In this document: positions 15,622 to 24,201 of the stretch, piece after piece
How the letters are laid out: every line of letters starts with the position of its first letter
Position numbering within the stretch: position 1 is the stretch's first letter
Source: Nonomuraea sp. SYSU D8015
Lineage (GTDB): Bacteria > Actinomycetota > Actinomycetes > Streptosporangiales > Streptosporangiaceae
DNA length: 64,000 bases
Assembly: GCF_008065375.1 (NCBI RefSeq)
Contig: NZ_VJYI01000035.1
Coordinates: 1-64,000 of the forward strand
Direction: 5' to 3'
Notes under the pieces: model-generated
The model's database searches: none
Told to the model about the DNA's origin: nothing
The model's input: only the letters and a program-made list of their open reading frames with translations
Made by a program: the position numbers and the translations under genes

Positions 15622-16644
15622 ATGCCCAGGCCCCTACATGCGCTGCCGAAAGCCCATCTCCACCTGCACTTCACCGGCTCGATGCGGCACGCCACGCTCA
15701 TCGAGCTGGCCAGGGAGCAGGGGCTGCATCTGCCCGACGCGCTCGAAGAGGACTGGCCGCCCAAGCTGCGGGCCACCGACGAGCGCGGCTGGTTCAGGTT
15801 CCAGCGGCTGTACGACATCGCCAGGTCCGTGCTCACCAAGTCGGAGCACGTCTACCGGCTGCTGCGCGAGACGGCCGAGGACGAGGCGGCGGCCGGGTCG
15901 CGGTGGCTGGAGATCCAGGTGGACCCCTCGGGCTACGCGCAGCGCTTCGGCGGCCTGACGGCCACGCTGGAGCTGGTGCTGGACGCCGTACGCCAGGCGA
16001 GCGCGCACGCCGGCGTCGGGATCGCGGTCGTCGTGGCGGCCAACAGGACCCGGCACCCGCTGGACGCCAACACCCTCGCCAGGCTGGCCACCCAGTACGT
16101 CGGCCACGGCGTCGTCGGGTTCGGGCTGTCCAACGACGAGCGGCGGGGCCAGGCGCGCGACTTCGAGCGCGCGTTCAGGATCGCCAAGCGGGGCGGGCTG
16201 CTGTCCGTGCCGCACGGGGGCGAGCTGATGGGGCCGCGCAGCGTGGCGCAGTGCGTGGACGACCTGGGGGCGGACCGGGTCGGGCACGGCGTGCGGGCGG
16301 CCGAGGACGAGCGGCTGATGCACCGGCTGGCCGACCGGCAGATCTGCTGCGAGGTCTGCCCGACCTCCAACGTGGGGCTGGGGGTGGCCGAGCGGGCCGC
16401 CGACGTGCCGGTGCGGCGGCTGTTCGACGCGGGGGTGCCGATCGCGCTGGGGGCCGACGACCCGCTGCTGTTCGGCACGCGGCTGCTGCGGCAGTACGAG
16501 CTGGCCAGGGAGGTCTACGGCTTCAGCGACGCGGAGGTGGCCGAGCTGGCGCGGCAGTCCGTACGCTCGTCGGCGGCCCCGGAGTCCGTGCGCAAGGAGC
16601 TGCTCAAGGGCGTGGACGACTGGCTGTCGGGCTCACTCGAGTGA
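15622..16644 (+). CDS. add: Adenosine deaminase (Add family)
   Basis: A 340-residue amidohydrolase-fold enzyme that deaminates adenosine or a related purine nucleoside. Metal ligands are visible in KAHLHLHFTGS, VPHGGELMG, DRVGHGVRA and GADDPLLFGT, with CPTSNVGLG between. Two motifs deviate from the commonest forms: HLHFTGS instead of HLHLDGS or HVHLDGS, and PHGGE instead of HAGE, seen in one actinomycete subgroup, so substrate range may differ. ATG at 15622 is chosen because it opens directly at the first strand. It is divergent from the sigma gene, with 69 bases between starts, and overlaps the convergent anti-sigma gene by 12 bases. Confidence 0.87.
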   Translation: MPRPLHALPKAHLHLHFTGSMRHATLIELAREQGLHLPDALEEDWPPKLRATDERGWFRFQRLYDIARSVLTKSEHVYRLLRETAEDEAAAGSRWLEIQVDPSGYAQRFGGLTATLELVLDAVRQASAHAGVGIAVVVAANRTRHPLDANTLARLATQYVGHGVVGFGLSNDERRGQARDFERAFRIAKRGGLLSVPHGGELMGPRSVAQCVDDLGADRVGHGVRAAEDERLMHRLADRQICCEVCPTSNVGLGVAERAADVPVRRLFDAGVPIALGADDPLLFGTRLLRQYELAREVYGFSDAEVAELARQSVRSSAAPESVRKELLKGVDDWLSGSLE

Positions 16645-17514
16645 CTCGGCGATCCTGATGGCCTCCTCCTTGGTGCGCACGCCCTCCAGGCGGTAAGTGA
16701 TCCCGTTCTGCTGCCAGATGAGGGTGGCGGCCGCCTGTCGCAGCGGAACGACGGAGCCGTCCACGCGCTTGATGTAGCCCAGGGGGTGCTCGCCGGGGAG
16801 CCACAACGCCTGGTACGGGCCCACCTTGACGAAGTCGGGGAACGGCGGGCCCGCCTTCTTGAAGAAGTACGGGTCCATGGTGCCCTCGAACTGGTCGAGC
16901 CTGATGCCGTCCGGCCAGAAGATCGACACCAGCCTGCCGCCGTCGGCGACGGACGTGCGCTGTGGGGGGCCGAGGCGGGACGGTGTCCTGACCTGGAATC
17001 CCGCCCGGCTCGGGACCTCCGACGGGGGCACGGTCCGCTCGCCCGGCAGTGGGGCCGTGGTGGTGACCGGCGGGGGCGGGGCAGCGCCGATCTCGAGCTC
17101 GATGCCGGCGAAACGCAGGATCCTCGCGACCGCCGCCCGGCCCTGGGGCGTGGCGGCCGTGATCGCGATGACGACGATGACGACGGCCGTCACGACCTTC
17201 CACCGCCTCCGCCGCCCGGGCGGCCGCCGCCGATCCTCCCCCCGCCTCGGCCGGCGGCTGTGCGGCCTTATGGGCGTGGCAGGGGGCCCATGAGCAGGAT
17301 CGGGCCCTCCGCCGGGATCCTGGGGCTCTCCAGCGGCCTCTTCACCGGCGCCGGCACCCTCCCCGCCGGGAGCGGGCGCGGCGTCGGGGGTGGATTCGAG
17401 GCGGGCGCGGACGGCGGCGGCCACGTCGGACGGAGGTGGCGTGGGGACGTCCAGGAGGTCGCCGAGGGCGAGCAGCTCGGCCTCCAGCTCGTCGAAAGGC
17501 TCACGCGAGCTCAT
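16633..17514 (-). CDS. Anti-sigma-like membrane protein with DUF4367-like domain
   Basis: A 293-residue protein. An N-terminal cytoplasmic segment (FDELEAELLALGDLLDVPTP) and a long Pro/Arg/Gly-rich stretch precede a membrane helix (about residues 106-124, WKVVTAVVIVVIAITAATPQ). The outer domain ends VVPLRQAAATLIWQQNGITY and RLEGVRTKEEAIRIAESLE, the pattern of DUF4367, which recurs at the C-terminus of anti-sigma proteins. Its start lies inside the end of the upstream sigma gene (14-base overlap), so it is almost certainly that factor's regulator. No HxxxCxxC zinc motif is visible. Confidence 0.75.
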   Translation of the reverse strand: MSSREPFDELEAELLALGDLLDVPTPPPSDVAAAVRARLESTPDAAPAPGGEGAGAGEEAAGEPQDPGGGPDPAHGPPATPIRPHSRRPRRGEDRRRPPGRRRRWKVVTAVVIVVIAITAATPQGRAAVARILRFAGIELEIGAAPPPPVTTTAPLPGERTVPPSEVPSRAGFQVRTPSRLGPPQRTSVADGGRLVSIFWPDGIRLDQFEGTMDPYFFKKAGPPFPDFVKVGPYQALWLPGEHPLGYIKRVDGSVVPLRQAAATLIWQQNGITYRLEGVRTKEEAIRIAESLE

Positions 17515-18040
17515 TGCCCACCTCCTCCCTCAACCGGGCCAGCCCACGGTGGGTGCTGGACTTGACGGTGCCGACCGGCCAGTCGAGCACCTGCGCCGTC
17601 TCCGCCTCCGTCAGCTGTAAGAAGTACCGGCACACGACGGCCTGGCGTTCCCGCTCGGGCAGCCCGCGCACCGCCGCCAGCAGCCGGGCGCGCCGGTCGG
17701 TGGCCACGGCCTCGCCCTCGGGGTCGTCGGGAGCCCGTACGTCGGCCGTGGCGCCGAGGCGTAAGGCCAGCTCGGCGCGCCGCCCACGCGACCGGGTCAG
17801 ATTGTGCGTCTCGTTCGCCACGATACGCAGCAGCCAGGGCCGGAACGGCGCGTCCCGGCGGAAGCCGGGCAGGTGGCGGAAGGCTTTGACGAACGCCTCC
17901 TGCACCACGTCCTCGGCTTCGTCCCCCGCACCCAGCATGTACGCGGTACGGTGGGCGAGCGCGCTGTAGCGCGCGACCAGCGCCTCATAGGCAGCGAGGT
18001 CGCCGTCGAGCGAGCGCGCGATCGCCTCATCGTCGTCCAT
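17501..18040 (-). CDS. ECF RNA polymerase sigma factor
   Basis: A 179-residue sigma factor. Region 2 contains AYEALVARYSALAHRTAYML and the core DEAEDVVQEAFVKAFRHLPG. Region 4 contains LRGLPERERQAVVCRYF-like sequence and LTEAETAQVLDWPVGTVKSS followed by THRGLARLR, the -35 recognition helix. It overlaps its putative anti-sigma gene by 14 bases. It belongs to a different ECF subgroup from the sigma factor at 15052-15552, so the two modules are not a recent tandem duplication. Confidence 0.88.
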   Translation of the reverse strand: MDDDEAIARSLDGDLAAYEALVARYSALAHRTAYMLGAGDEAEDVVQEAFVKAFRHLPGFRRDAPFRPWLLRIVANETHNLTRSRGRRAELALRLGATADVRAPDDPEGEAVATDRRARLLAAVRGLPERERQAVVCRYFLQLTEAETAQVLDWPVGTVKSSTHRGLARLREEVGNELA

Positions 18041-18170
18041 GGCGAGTCAGATTCCACCGCACCAGGGGCCCCGCGGGGAAGGGTGTGAGGCAGATCGCGT
18101 GACCCTCGTCGCTGACTTGGGCATTAGACTCGGGCAATCCATGAGCCCCCGAGAAGGAACGAACGGGACT

Positions 18171-18914
18171 ATGTCTTCTGGGTATGACCGTGTAGTACAA
18201 CCGGCGGCCGGTGATGAGGCCCTGGAGAACCACCTAGGTGGGGACGAGGCCAAGAACTATCGGCAGTACGAGTTCGACATGGTCGCCCCGCATGTCGGCC
18301 GCTCGATGCTGGAGATCGGCTCGGGGCTGGGCCACTTCGCCGAGCAGTTCCTGCCCCGGCTCGACCGGCTCGTCGTCAGCGACTTCGACCCCTACTGCGT
18401 CGAGCAGCTGGAAAAGCGCTTCGACGGCCGTGACGACATCGACGTCCTGCAGTTCGGGCTGCCGACCGACATCCCGCTCGAGGACAAGGTCGACACCGTC
18501 GTCATGATGAACGTCCTGGAGCACATCGAGGACGACGCCGAGGCGCTGCGCTCGCTGGCCCGCGTCACGCTGCCCGGCGGCCGGATCATCATCTGGGTGC
18601 CCGGCTACATGCAGCTCTACGGCGACTTCGACCGCAAGGTGGGCCACGTCCAGCGCTACACGCCGAAGACGCTGGCCACGACGGTCGCCAAGGCGGGCCT
18701 GGACATCGAGGTGCTCAAGCCGATCAACTTCCTGGGCGGCATCGCCTGGTGGTTGGCGGTGCGCCGGGGCGGCGTCGGCTACCCCGACCCGCGGCTGGTC
18801 AAGATCTACGACCGAACGGTGGTCCCGCTGACCCGCCTGATCGAGCGGTTCGTGCGGCCTCCGTTCGGCCAGACGGTGTTCTGCGTGGCGCGGGTGCCGC
18901 AGAAGAAGCAGTAG
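18171..18914 (+). CDS. Class I SAM-dependent methyltransferase
   Basis: A 247-residue methyltransferase. Motif I is MLEIGSGLGHFAEQFLP, the acidic ribose contact is VVSDFDPYC, and motif IV region is VDTVVMMNVLEHIEDDAEAL, followed by LPGGRIIIWVPGYMQLYGDF. The C-terminal part (FLGGIAWWLAVRRGG and IYDRTVVPLTRLIERF) fits the Coq3/UbiG-like group acting on lipids or sugars next to the membrane. Substrate unknown. ATG at 18171 is preferred; ATG at 18141 in the same frame is possible. It is divergent from the sigma gene and followed by a bidirectional terminator. Confidence 0.85.
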   Translation: MSSGYDRVVQPAAGDEALENHLGGDEAKNYRQYEFDMVAPHVGRSMLEIGSGLGHFAEQFLPRLDRLVVSDFDPYCVEQLEKRFDGRDDIDVLQFGLPTDIPLEDKVDTVVMMNVLEHIEDDAEALRSLARVTLPGGRIIIWVPGYMQLYGDFDRKVGHVQRYTPKTLATTVAKAGLDIEVLKPINFLGGIAWWLAVRRGGVGYPDPRLVKIYDRTVVPLTRLIERFVRPPFGQTVFCVARVPQKKQ

Positions 18915-18949
18915 AAAAGGGGGGGAGGCCGGTGGGCCTCCCCCCTTTT
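18915..18949. terminator. Bidirectional terminator
   Basis: A stem of AAAAGGGGGGAGGCC type pairs with GGCCTCCCCCCTTTT around a four-base loop, giving T-runs on both strands. It separates the convergent methyltransferase gene and the sugar permease gene, which end 1 base before and 7 bases after it. Confidence 0.9.
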
Positions 18950-18956
18950 CCTCGTC

Positions 18957-19844
18957 TCACTTGATGGAGCCTGCGGTCAGGCCGCCGACCACCTTCCGCT
19001 CGATCAAGGCGAACAGGATGATCACCGGGATGGTGGCGATCACGGACCCGGCGAACAGGTTCTGCCAGTCCACCTGGTATTGCCCGATGAACGAGTTCAG
19101 CGCCACCGTGAGCGGCTGGTTCTCGGGCGTCGTGGTCAGCGTCAGCGCGACCACGAACTCGTTCCACGCCGCGATGAACGTGAAGATCAACGCGGTGATG
19201 ACGCCCGGCATCGCCAGCGGCAACGTGATCCTGAACAGCGCCCCGAATCGCCCGTTCCCGTCGATGAACGCGGCCTCCTCCAGCTCGCGCGGGATCGAGG
19301 CGAAGTACGCGTTCAAAATCCACACCGCGAACGCCAGGTTGAACCCGCCGTTGACCAGGATCAGCGACCAGGTCGAATCCACCAGCCCGAACTGGTAGAA
19401 CTCGCGGTAGATGCCGACCAGCATGGCCGTGGGCTGGAACATCTGAGTGATCAGCACCAGGATCAGGAAGGCCGTACGCCCCCGGAAGTTGTGCCTGGCC
19501 GAGTAGTACGCCGCCGGCAGCGCCACCAGCAGCACCAGGATCGTCGACCCGGCGGCCACCTTGATCGTGACCCAGAGGTTGCCGGCCAGTCCGCTGGTCC
19601 AGAAGTTGGTGAGGTTCGACCACACCCACTCCTCGGGCCAGAACGTGACGTCACGCAGCGAGTCCTGAGCCCGCAGCGAGGTGAGCAACATCACGATGTA
19701 CGGGAACAGGAAGACGAACGCGATGACGTACGCGGCGGCCGCGATGATCACGGTCTTGAGCTGGGGCATGCGGCGCGGGGCGGCTCCCCGAGGCCGGGCG
19801 TGATGGTGCGGCCTGGCCTGCGTCGGCAGAGTCTTGACGGCCAT
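18957..19844 (-). CDS. Carbohydrate ABC transporter permease (MalG type)
   Basis: A 295-residue inner-membrane permease of the CUT1 family with six predicted helices. The EAA loop, which docks the ATPase, reads EEAAFIDGNGRFGALFRITL with the expected G and P following (PLAMPGVI). The start ATG at 19844 shares its A with the stop of the upstream permease (TGATG), so the two are coupled; a longer frame starting at 19865 would run into that gene. No ATPase gene is in the operon, so a shared MsiK-type ATPase probably drives it. Confidence 0.9.
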   Translation of the reverse strand: MAVKTLPTQARPHHHARPRGAAPRRMPQLKTVIIAAAAYVIAFVFLFPYIVMLLTSLRAQDSLRDVTFWPEEWVWSNLTNFWTSGLAGNLWVTIKVAAGSTILVLLVALPAAYYSARHNFRGRTAFLILVLITQMFQPTAMLVGIYREFYQFGLVDSTWSLILVNGGFNLAFAVWILNAYFASIPRELEEAAFIDGNGRFGALFRITLPLAMPGVITALIFTFIAAWNEFVVALTLTTTPENQPLTVALNSFIGQYQVDWQNLFAGSVIATIPVIILFALIERKVVGGLTAGSIK

Positions 19845-20728
19845 CACGCCACCTCCTTGTTCCACCGCGAGACCCGCAGGAAGATCACGGTCAGTACGAT
19901 CACCATGCCGAAGTTGACGACGGACATGGCGGCGGATTCACCGATGTCGGAGCCCTTGAGGATGAACATGAGGATCGTCGAGGTGGCCGTGGAGTAGCCG
20001 GGCTGCCCGTGGGTCATCGCCCAGATGATCGGGAAGCTGTTGAAGACGTTCATCACGTTGATCAGGGCCGCCACGGTGAGCGCGGGGCGCAGCAGCGGCA
20101 GCGTGATCGACCAGTACGTACGGAATCGTCCGGCCCCGTCCATCCTGGCCGCCTCGTAGACGTCGGCGGGGATCGTCGCCAGCCCGGCCAGCAGCGCGTA
20201 CGTGGTGAACGGCACCGACACGAAGACGGCCACGAACACCAGCCACGGCATCGCCGTTGAGGCGTCGCCGAGCTGGTCGGCGGCCGCCCCGCCCATGGCG
20301 TCGATCAGCCCGAGCTTCAACCGGATCTGGTTGATCACGCCGACCTCGGGGTCGAGCATCCACTTGAAGATGATCGCCGTCATCAGCACCGAGGCCGCCC
20401 ACGGCGCGATCAGCGCCCAGCGGGCGACCTTGCGCAGCGGGAACTGCTGGTTGAACAGCTGGGCCAGAGCCAGCGAGATCAGCACGGTGAGCGCGACGAC
20501 CGCGACCACCCAGATCACGCTGCGGACCATGATGTCGGCGAAGTCCTTCTCGCCGAAGAGCTTCTCGTAGTTCGCCAGCCCGTTGCCGCCCTGGACCACG
20601 CCGAATCGGCTGATCTTGAGGAACGACGACCTGATCATCTCGATCACGGGCCAGAGCACGACCACCGCGATCAGCACGACGGCCGGGCCGACCCAGGCGA
20701 GGGGCTCGAGGGCGCGCAACCTTTTCAT
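19844..20728 (-). CDS. Carbohydrate ABC transporter permease (MalF/UgpA type)
   Basis: A 294-residue permease, partner of the MalG-type protein that follows. Six helices are predicted, the first at residues 11-33 (WVGPAVVLIAVVVLWPVIEM). The EAA loop is YEAARMDGAGRFRTYWSITL then PLLRPAL. It lies 61 bases after the gene for the solute-binding protein. The three genes make a complete importer apart from the ATPase. The substrate is unknown, but the operator sequences upstream point to an amino-sugar or oligosaccharide. Confidence 0.9.
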   Translation of the reverse strand: MKRLRALEPLAWVGPAVVLIAVVVLWPVIEMIRSSFLKISRFGVVQGGNGLANYEKLFGEKDFADIMVRSVIWVVAVVALTVLISLALAQLFNQQFPLRKVARWALIAPWAASVLMTAIIFKWMLDPEVGVINQIRLKLGLIDAMGGAAADQLGDASTAMPWLVFVAVFVSVPFTTYALLAGLATIPADVYEAARMDGAGRFRTYWSITLPLLRPALTVAALINVMNVFNSFPIIWAMTHGQPGYSTATSTILMFILKGSDIGESAAMSVVNFGMVIVLTVIFLRVSRWNKEVA

Positions 20729-20789
20729 GCAAAGCCTTCCAGGAGAGTGCGGCCCGGTGCCCCGTCACGAGGCGCCGGGCCGTACACGA

Positions 20790-22058
20790 TCAGCTAGCCG
20801 ACTCGGCGACCTTCTGCAGCTCGCCGAGGACCTTGGCCGGGTCCTCCTTGACGGCGCCGCCGATGGTCTGCTTGATGGCCGGGTTCACCGTGGCCCACTT
20901 GGGGTCCTGGAAGGGGTAGAAGCTGGCGTTCGGCAGGGCGTCCAGGAACGGCTTGAGGTTCTCGTCGCTCGACAGCTTCTGGATGCCGCCGTTGGTGACG
21001 GGCAGCAGCTTGTAGGTGTCGGAGATCTTCTGCGCGGCGGAGCCGGTGTAGAAGAAGTCGAAGAACTTCTTGATCTCGGCGGCGTGGCCGTTCTTGTTGA
21101 ACGCCATGATCCAGTCCATGACGCCGAGCGTGGTGTCGAGCGGGCCGCTCTTGCCGGGGATGGGCGCGACGCCGTACTTGCCCTTCAGACCGGCCGCGTC
21201 GAAGATCGGGATCGACATGGGGCCGCCGTTGACCATGCCGACCTTGCCGGCGCCGAAGTCCTCCCAGACCGTCTTGCGGTCCTTGGTGCCCGGGTTGGGG
21301 GTGGTCAGGCCCGCGTCGACCAGGCCCTTGACGTACTGGAACGTCTCGACGTTCTGCGGTGAGTTGATCGCCCACTTGCCGGAGGCGTCCTTGTAGCCGC
21401 CGCCGTTGCCCAGCATCCACAGGAACGACTCGGCCTGGGCCTCCTCCTGGCCGAGCGGCAGGCCGAACGGCTGCGTCACGCCGGCCGCCTTCAGCTTCTC
21501 GGCCGCGGCCTTGAGCTCGTCCCAGGTCTTCGGCGGCTCGGCGATGCCGGCCTTCTGGAACAGGTCCTTGTTGTAGAAGAGGGCGCGGGCGGAGGAGACG
21601 AACGGGATGCCGTACGCGGTCCCGTCGACCTTGCCGAACTCGGCGAACTTCTGCAGCATGTCGCCGGAGACGTTCGGGGACAGGACCTCGTCGACCTTGT
21701 AGAGCAGCCCGTCCTTGACGAAGCCGGAGTAGTCGCCGGTCTGCAGGATGTCGGGCACCTGGCCGTTCTGGACCATGGTGGCGACCTGCTTGTCGATGTC
21801 GTTCCAGTTGATGACCTGGACGTCGACCTTGATGTTCGGGTTGGCCGCCTGGAACTCGTCCACGACGCCCTTCCAGAACGTCTCGCCCGAGTTCGGCTTG
21901 CCGGGTCCGTCGCCGTAGTCCGCGGCGACCATCTTGAGCGTGACCGTGCCGTCGCCCGAGGCCTGGGTGCCGCCACCGGACCCGCCGGAACCACAGCTGG
22001 ACAGGACCAGCACCGAGGCAAGGCCGAGAGCGGCGCCGCCCACAAGCTTCATGTTCAC
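20790..22058 (-). CDS. Sugar ABC transporter solute-binding lipoprotein
   Basis: A 422-residue CUT1-type binding protein (family SBP_bac_1). The signal peptide LVGGAALGLASVLVLSSC ends in a lipobox Cys followed by a Gly/Ser linker. The mature protein has typical segments DEFQAANPNIKVDVQVINWN, GIPFVSSARALFYNKDLFQ and KFFDFFYTGSAAQKI. GTG at 22058 is chosen because AAGGCGG lies eight bases upstream; ATG at 22052 is the alternative. It heads the operon with the two permeases. The precise sugar cannot be read from sequence; similarity of layout to chitobiose and cellobiose importers is only suggestive. Confidence 0.88.
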   Translation of the reverse strand: MNMKLVGGAALGLASVLVLSSCGSGGSGGGTQASGDGTVTLKMVAADYGDGPGKPNSGETFWKGVVDEFQAANPNIKVDVQVINWNDIDKQVATMVQNGQVPDILQTGDYSGFVKDGLLYKVDEVLSPNVSGDMLQKFAEFGKVDGTAYGIPFVSSARALFYNKDLFQKAGIAEPPKTWDELKAAAEKLKAAGVTQPFGLPLGQEEAQAESFLWMLGNGGGYKDASGKWAINSPQNVETFQYVKGLVDAGLTTPNPGTKDRKTVWEDFGAGKVGMVNGGPMSIPIFDAAGLKGKYGVAPIPGKSGPLDTTLGVMDWIMAFNKNGHAAEIKKFFDFFYTGSAAQKISDTYKLLPVTNGGIQKLSSDENLKPFLDALPNASFYPFQDPKWATVNPAIKQTIGGAVKEDPAKVLGELQKVAESAS

Positions 22059-22186
22059 TGGAGATACCGCCTTCTCGTCGGACGGGTGACGCTGGTCCGT
22101 ACCAGCCACCGGACCCCGCCCTGGGGGGATGGGCACGCGCGAGGCGGAGCTCTACGCGTTTGCGTCAGCGTAAGCCCGCGTTAAGG

Positions 22187-22259
22187 AGCCGGTCTATACC
22201 GGCTTGTCTCGATTTGGAAACAAACTTGCCAGAAAGGGCGCACAACCGGTCTAGACCGG
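22187..22259 (-). promoter_or_regulatory. Two DasR-like palindromic operators upstream of the sugar importer
   Basis: CCGGTCTAGACCGG at 22246-22259 is a perfect 14-base palindrome. A second copy, CCGGTCTATACCGG at 22189-22202, is flanked by AG and CT, giving 18 bases with two central mismatches. Their centres are 57 bases apart. The core GGTCTAGACC is that of the dre site bound by the GntR-type regulator DasR (TGGTCTAGACCA). On the reverse strand TATAGA within the second copy could be the -10 element, so a bound regulator would block initiation. The DasR link is inference. Confidence 0.65.
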
Positions 22260-22262
22260 ATG

Positions 22263-24134
22263 TCAGAGGATCTTTCTCCGGACGCTCTCCCCGCCCTCGG
22301 GCGCGCCGATCCACGGCCCCTCGATGGACGGGTCGAGGATGCCCTCCTCGACGAAGCCGTAGCGACCCTCCAGCACGTAGCCGGCCAGCCGCGCGTCCTG
22401 GGCGTCGCTGTTGTCCCAGAGCCGGTCGAACAGCGCGTCCACGCGGAGCCGCGCCTGGTGGCAGAAGGTGTCGGCCAGCTCGTACGGCCGCCGCCCCAGA
22501 TCCTTGGAATCCTCCTCGGCCTTGACGCAGGCGGCCGTCATGGCGAACAACTCCGCCCCGATGTCCACGATCCGGCCCAGGAAGGACTGCTTGTGCTCCA
22601 GTCTGCCCTGCCAGCGGGACATGCCGTAGAAGGTGGACCGGGCCAGCTTCCTGCTGGTCCGCTCCACGAAGCGCAGGTGCGCGGCCAGCGGGCCGAACTC
22701 GGCGTACGCGGTGGGCAGGTTGCCGGTGCCGGCCACCAGCGTGGGCAGCCATTTGGCGTAGAAGCGGCTGGCGCGCTTGAGCGCCTGGGTGCGCTCGTGA
22801 CGGGAGGCCTCCGGGTTGATCAGCTCTCCGGCGGCCGACAGGTGCGCGTCCACCGCCTCCCTCGTGATCATCAGACGCATGATCTCGGAGGAGCCCTCGA
22901 AGATGCGGTTGATGCGGGAGTCGCGCAGCATCTGCTCGGCGGGCACGCCGCGCTCGCCGCGGGCGGCCAGCGACTCTGCGGTCTCGTAGCCGCGCCCGCC
23001 CCTGATCTGGACCAGTTCGTCGAGCGCCCGGTACGACAGCTCCGTCGCGTACAGCTTGGCCAGCGCCGCCTCGATCCTGATGTCGTTGCGCTTGTCGTCG
23101 GCCAGGCGGCTGGTGAGCTCCATGACGGCCTCCAGCGCGTACGCCGTGGCCGCGATGAAGGCGATCTTCGTGGCCACGGCCTCGTGCCGGCCGATCTTGT
23201 GCCCCCACTGCACGCGGGCGTTGGCCCACTCGCGGGCGACCTTCAGCGCCCACTTGGCGTTGCCCGCGCAGACGGCGGGGAGCGACAGGCGGCCGGTGTT
23301 GAGGGTGGTCAGGGCAATCCTGAGCCCTTCGCCCTCCTTCCCGATCATGTTCTTGGCGGGCACCCTGACCTGGGAGAACTCGGTGACGCCGTTCTCGATG
23401 CCGCGCAGCCCCATGAAGCCGTTGCGGCGCTTGACCGTGATGCCCGGCGAGTCGCCCTCGACCACGAAAGCGCTGATCTTCTTGCCGGTCCTGGCCATGA
23501 CGACGAGCAGGTCGGCGACGACGCCGTTCGTCGTCCACAACTTCACGCCGTCGATCACGTAGTCGTCGCCGTCGCGGACGGCGGTGGTGGACAGCCGGGC
23601 CGGGTCGGAGCCGACGTCCGGCTCAGTCAGGAGAAACGCCGAAATTTCGCCCGCCGCGCACCTTGGCAGGAATTCTCGCTTCTGTTCCTCGGTGCCGAAG
23701 AGCTTCAGCGGCTGCGGCACCCCGATCGACTGGTGCGCCGACAGCAGCGTGGCCAGTGCCGGGCAGTACGAGCCGACCAGCATGAGGGCGCGGCAGTAGT
23801 ACAGGTACGGCAGGCCGAGCCCGCCGTACTCCTCGCCGATCGTGATCCCGAATGCGCCCAGCGCTGCCAGCCCCTTGACCACCTCGTCCGGAATCTGCCC
23901 GGTCCGCTCGATGAGCGCCGGGTCGACGTGCGCGTCGAGGTAACGGCGCACCGCGCGGACGAACTCCTCGCCGCGCTTGGTGTCCTCGTCGGGCAGCGTG
24001 GGCGCCGGATACACCAGATCCAGCCGGAAGTCGCCGAGGAACAGCTGCTTGCCGAAGCTCGGCAGCCGCCACTCCTTCTCGCGGGCCTGCTCACCAACTG
24101 CCCTGGACTCCGCGTACTTGGCGTGCTCGGTCAT
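22263..24134 (-). CDS. Acyl-CoA dehydrogenase, long (ACAD9/VLCAD-like) form
   Basis: A 623-residue FAD enzyme for alpha,beta-dehydrogenation of acyl-CoA, longer than the usual 380-400 residues. The dehydrogenase core covers about residues 60-440: ITIGEEYGGLGLPYLYYCRA, FLLTEPDVGSDPARLSTTAV, the ALTTLNTGRLSLPAVCAGNA helix, and RGGRGYETAESLAARGE with the catalytic region near IFEGSSEIMRL. About 170 further residues form an extra helical domain, as in VLCAD/ACAD9 and some mycobacterial FadE proteins. It reads away from the operators of the sugar importer and is not obviously part of that operon. Confidence 0.88.
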   Translation of the reverse strand: MTEHAKYAESRAVGEQAREKEWRLPSFGKQLFLGDFRLDLVYPAPTLPDEDTKRGEEFVRAVRRYLDAHVDPALIERTGQIPDEVVKGLAALGAFGITIGEEYGGLGLPYLYYCRALMLVGSYCPALATLLSAHQSIGVPQPLKLFGTEEQKREFLPRCAAGEISAFLLTEPDVGSDPARLSTTAVRDGDDYVIDGVKLWTTNGVVADLLVVMARTGKKISAFVVEGDSPGITVKRRNGFMGLRGIENGVTEFSQVRVPAKNMIGKEGEGLRIALTTLNTGRLSLPAVCAGNAKWALKVAREWANARVQWGHKIGRHEAVATKIAFIAATAYALEAVMELTSRLADDKRNDIRIEAALAKLYATELSYRALDELVQIRGGRGYETAESLAARGERGVPAEQMLRDSRINRIFEGSSEIMRLMITREAVDAHLSAAGELINPEASRHERTQALKRASRFYAKWLPTLVAGTGNLPTAYAEFGPLAAHLRFVERTSRKLARSTFYGMSRWQGRLEHKQSFLGRIVDIGAELFAMTAACVKAEEDSKDLGRRPYELADTFCHQARLRVDALFDRLWDNSDAQDARLAGYVLEGRYGFVEEGILDPSIEGPWIGAPEGGESVRRKIL

Positions 24135-24201
24135 AGCACCCTCCCGACGTTGCGCCGTCCCGTGCTATGTGTAGTGCCCGCCTGACGGCGTCCTTCGCCG
24201 T

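Noticed and set aside
18957..22058. Missing ATPase as evidence of a broken importer
   Set aside because: CUT1 importers of actinomycetes commonly share an MsiK-type ATPase encoded elsewhere; all three genes here look intact.
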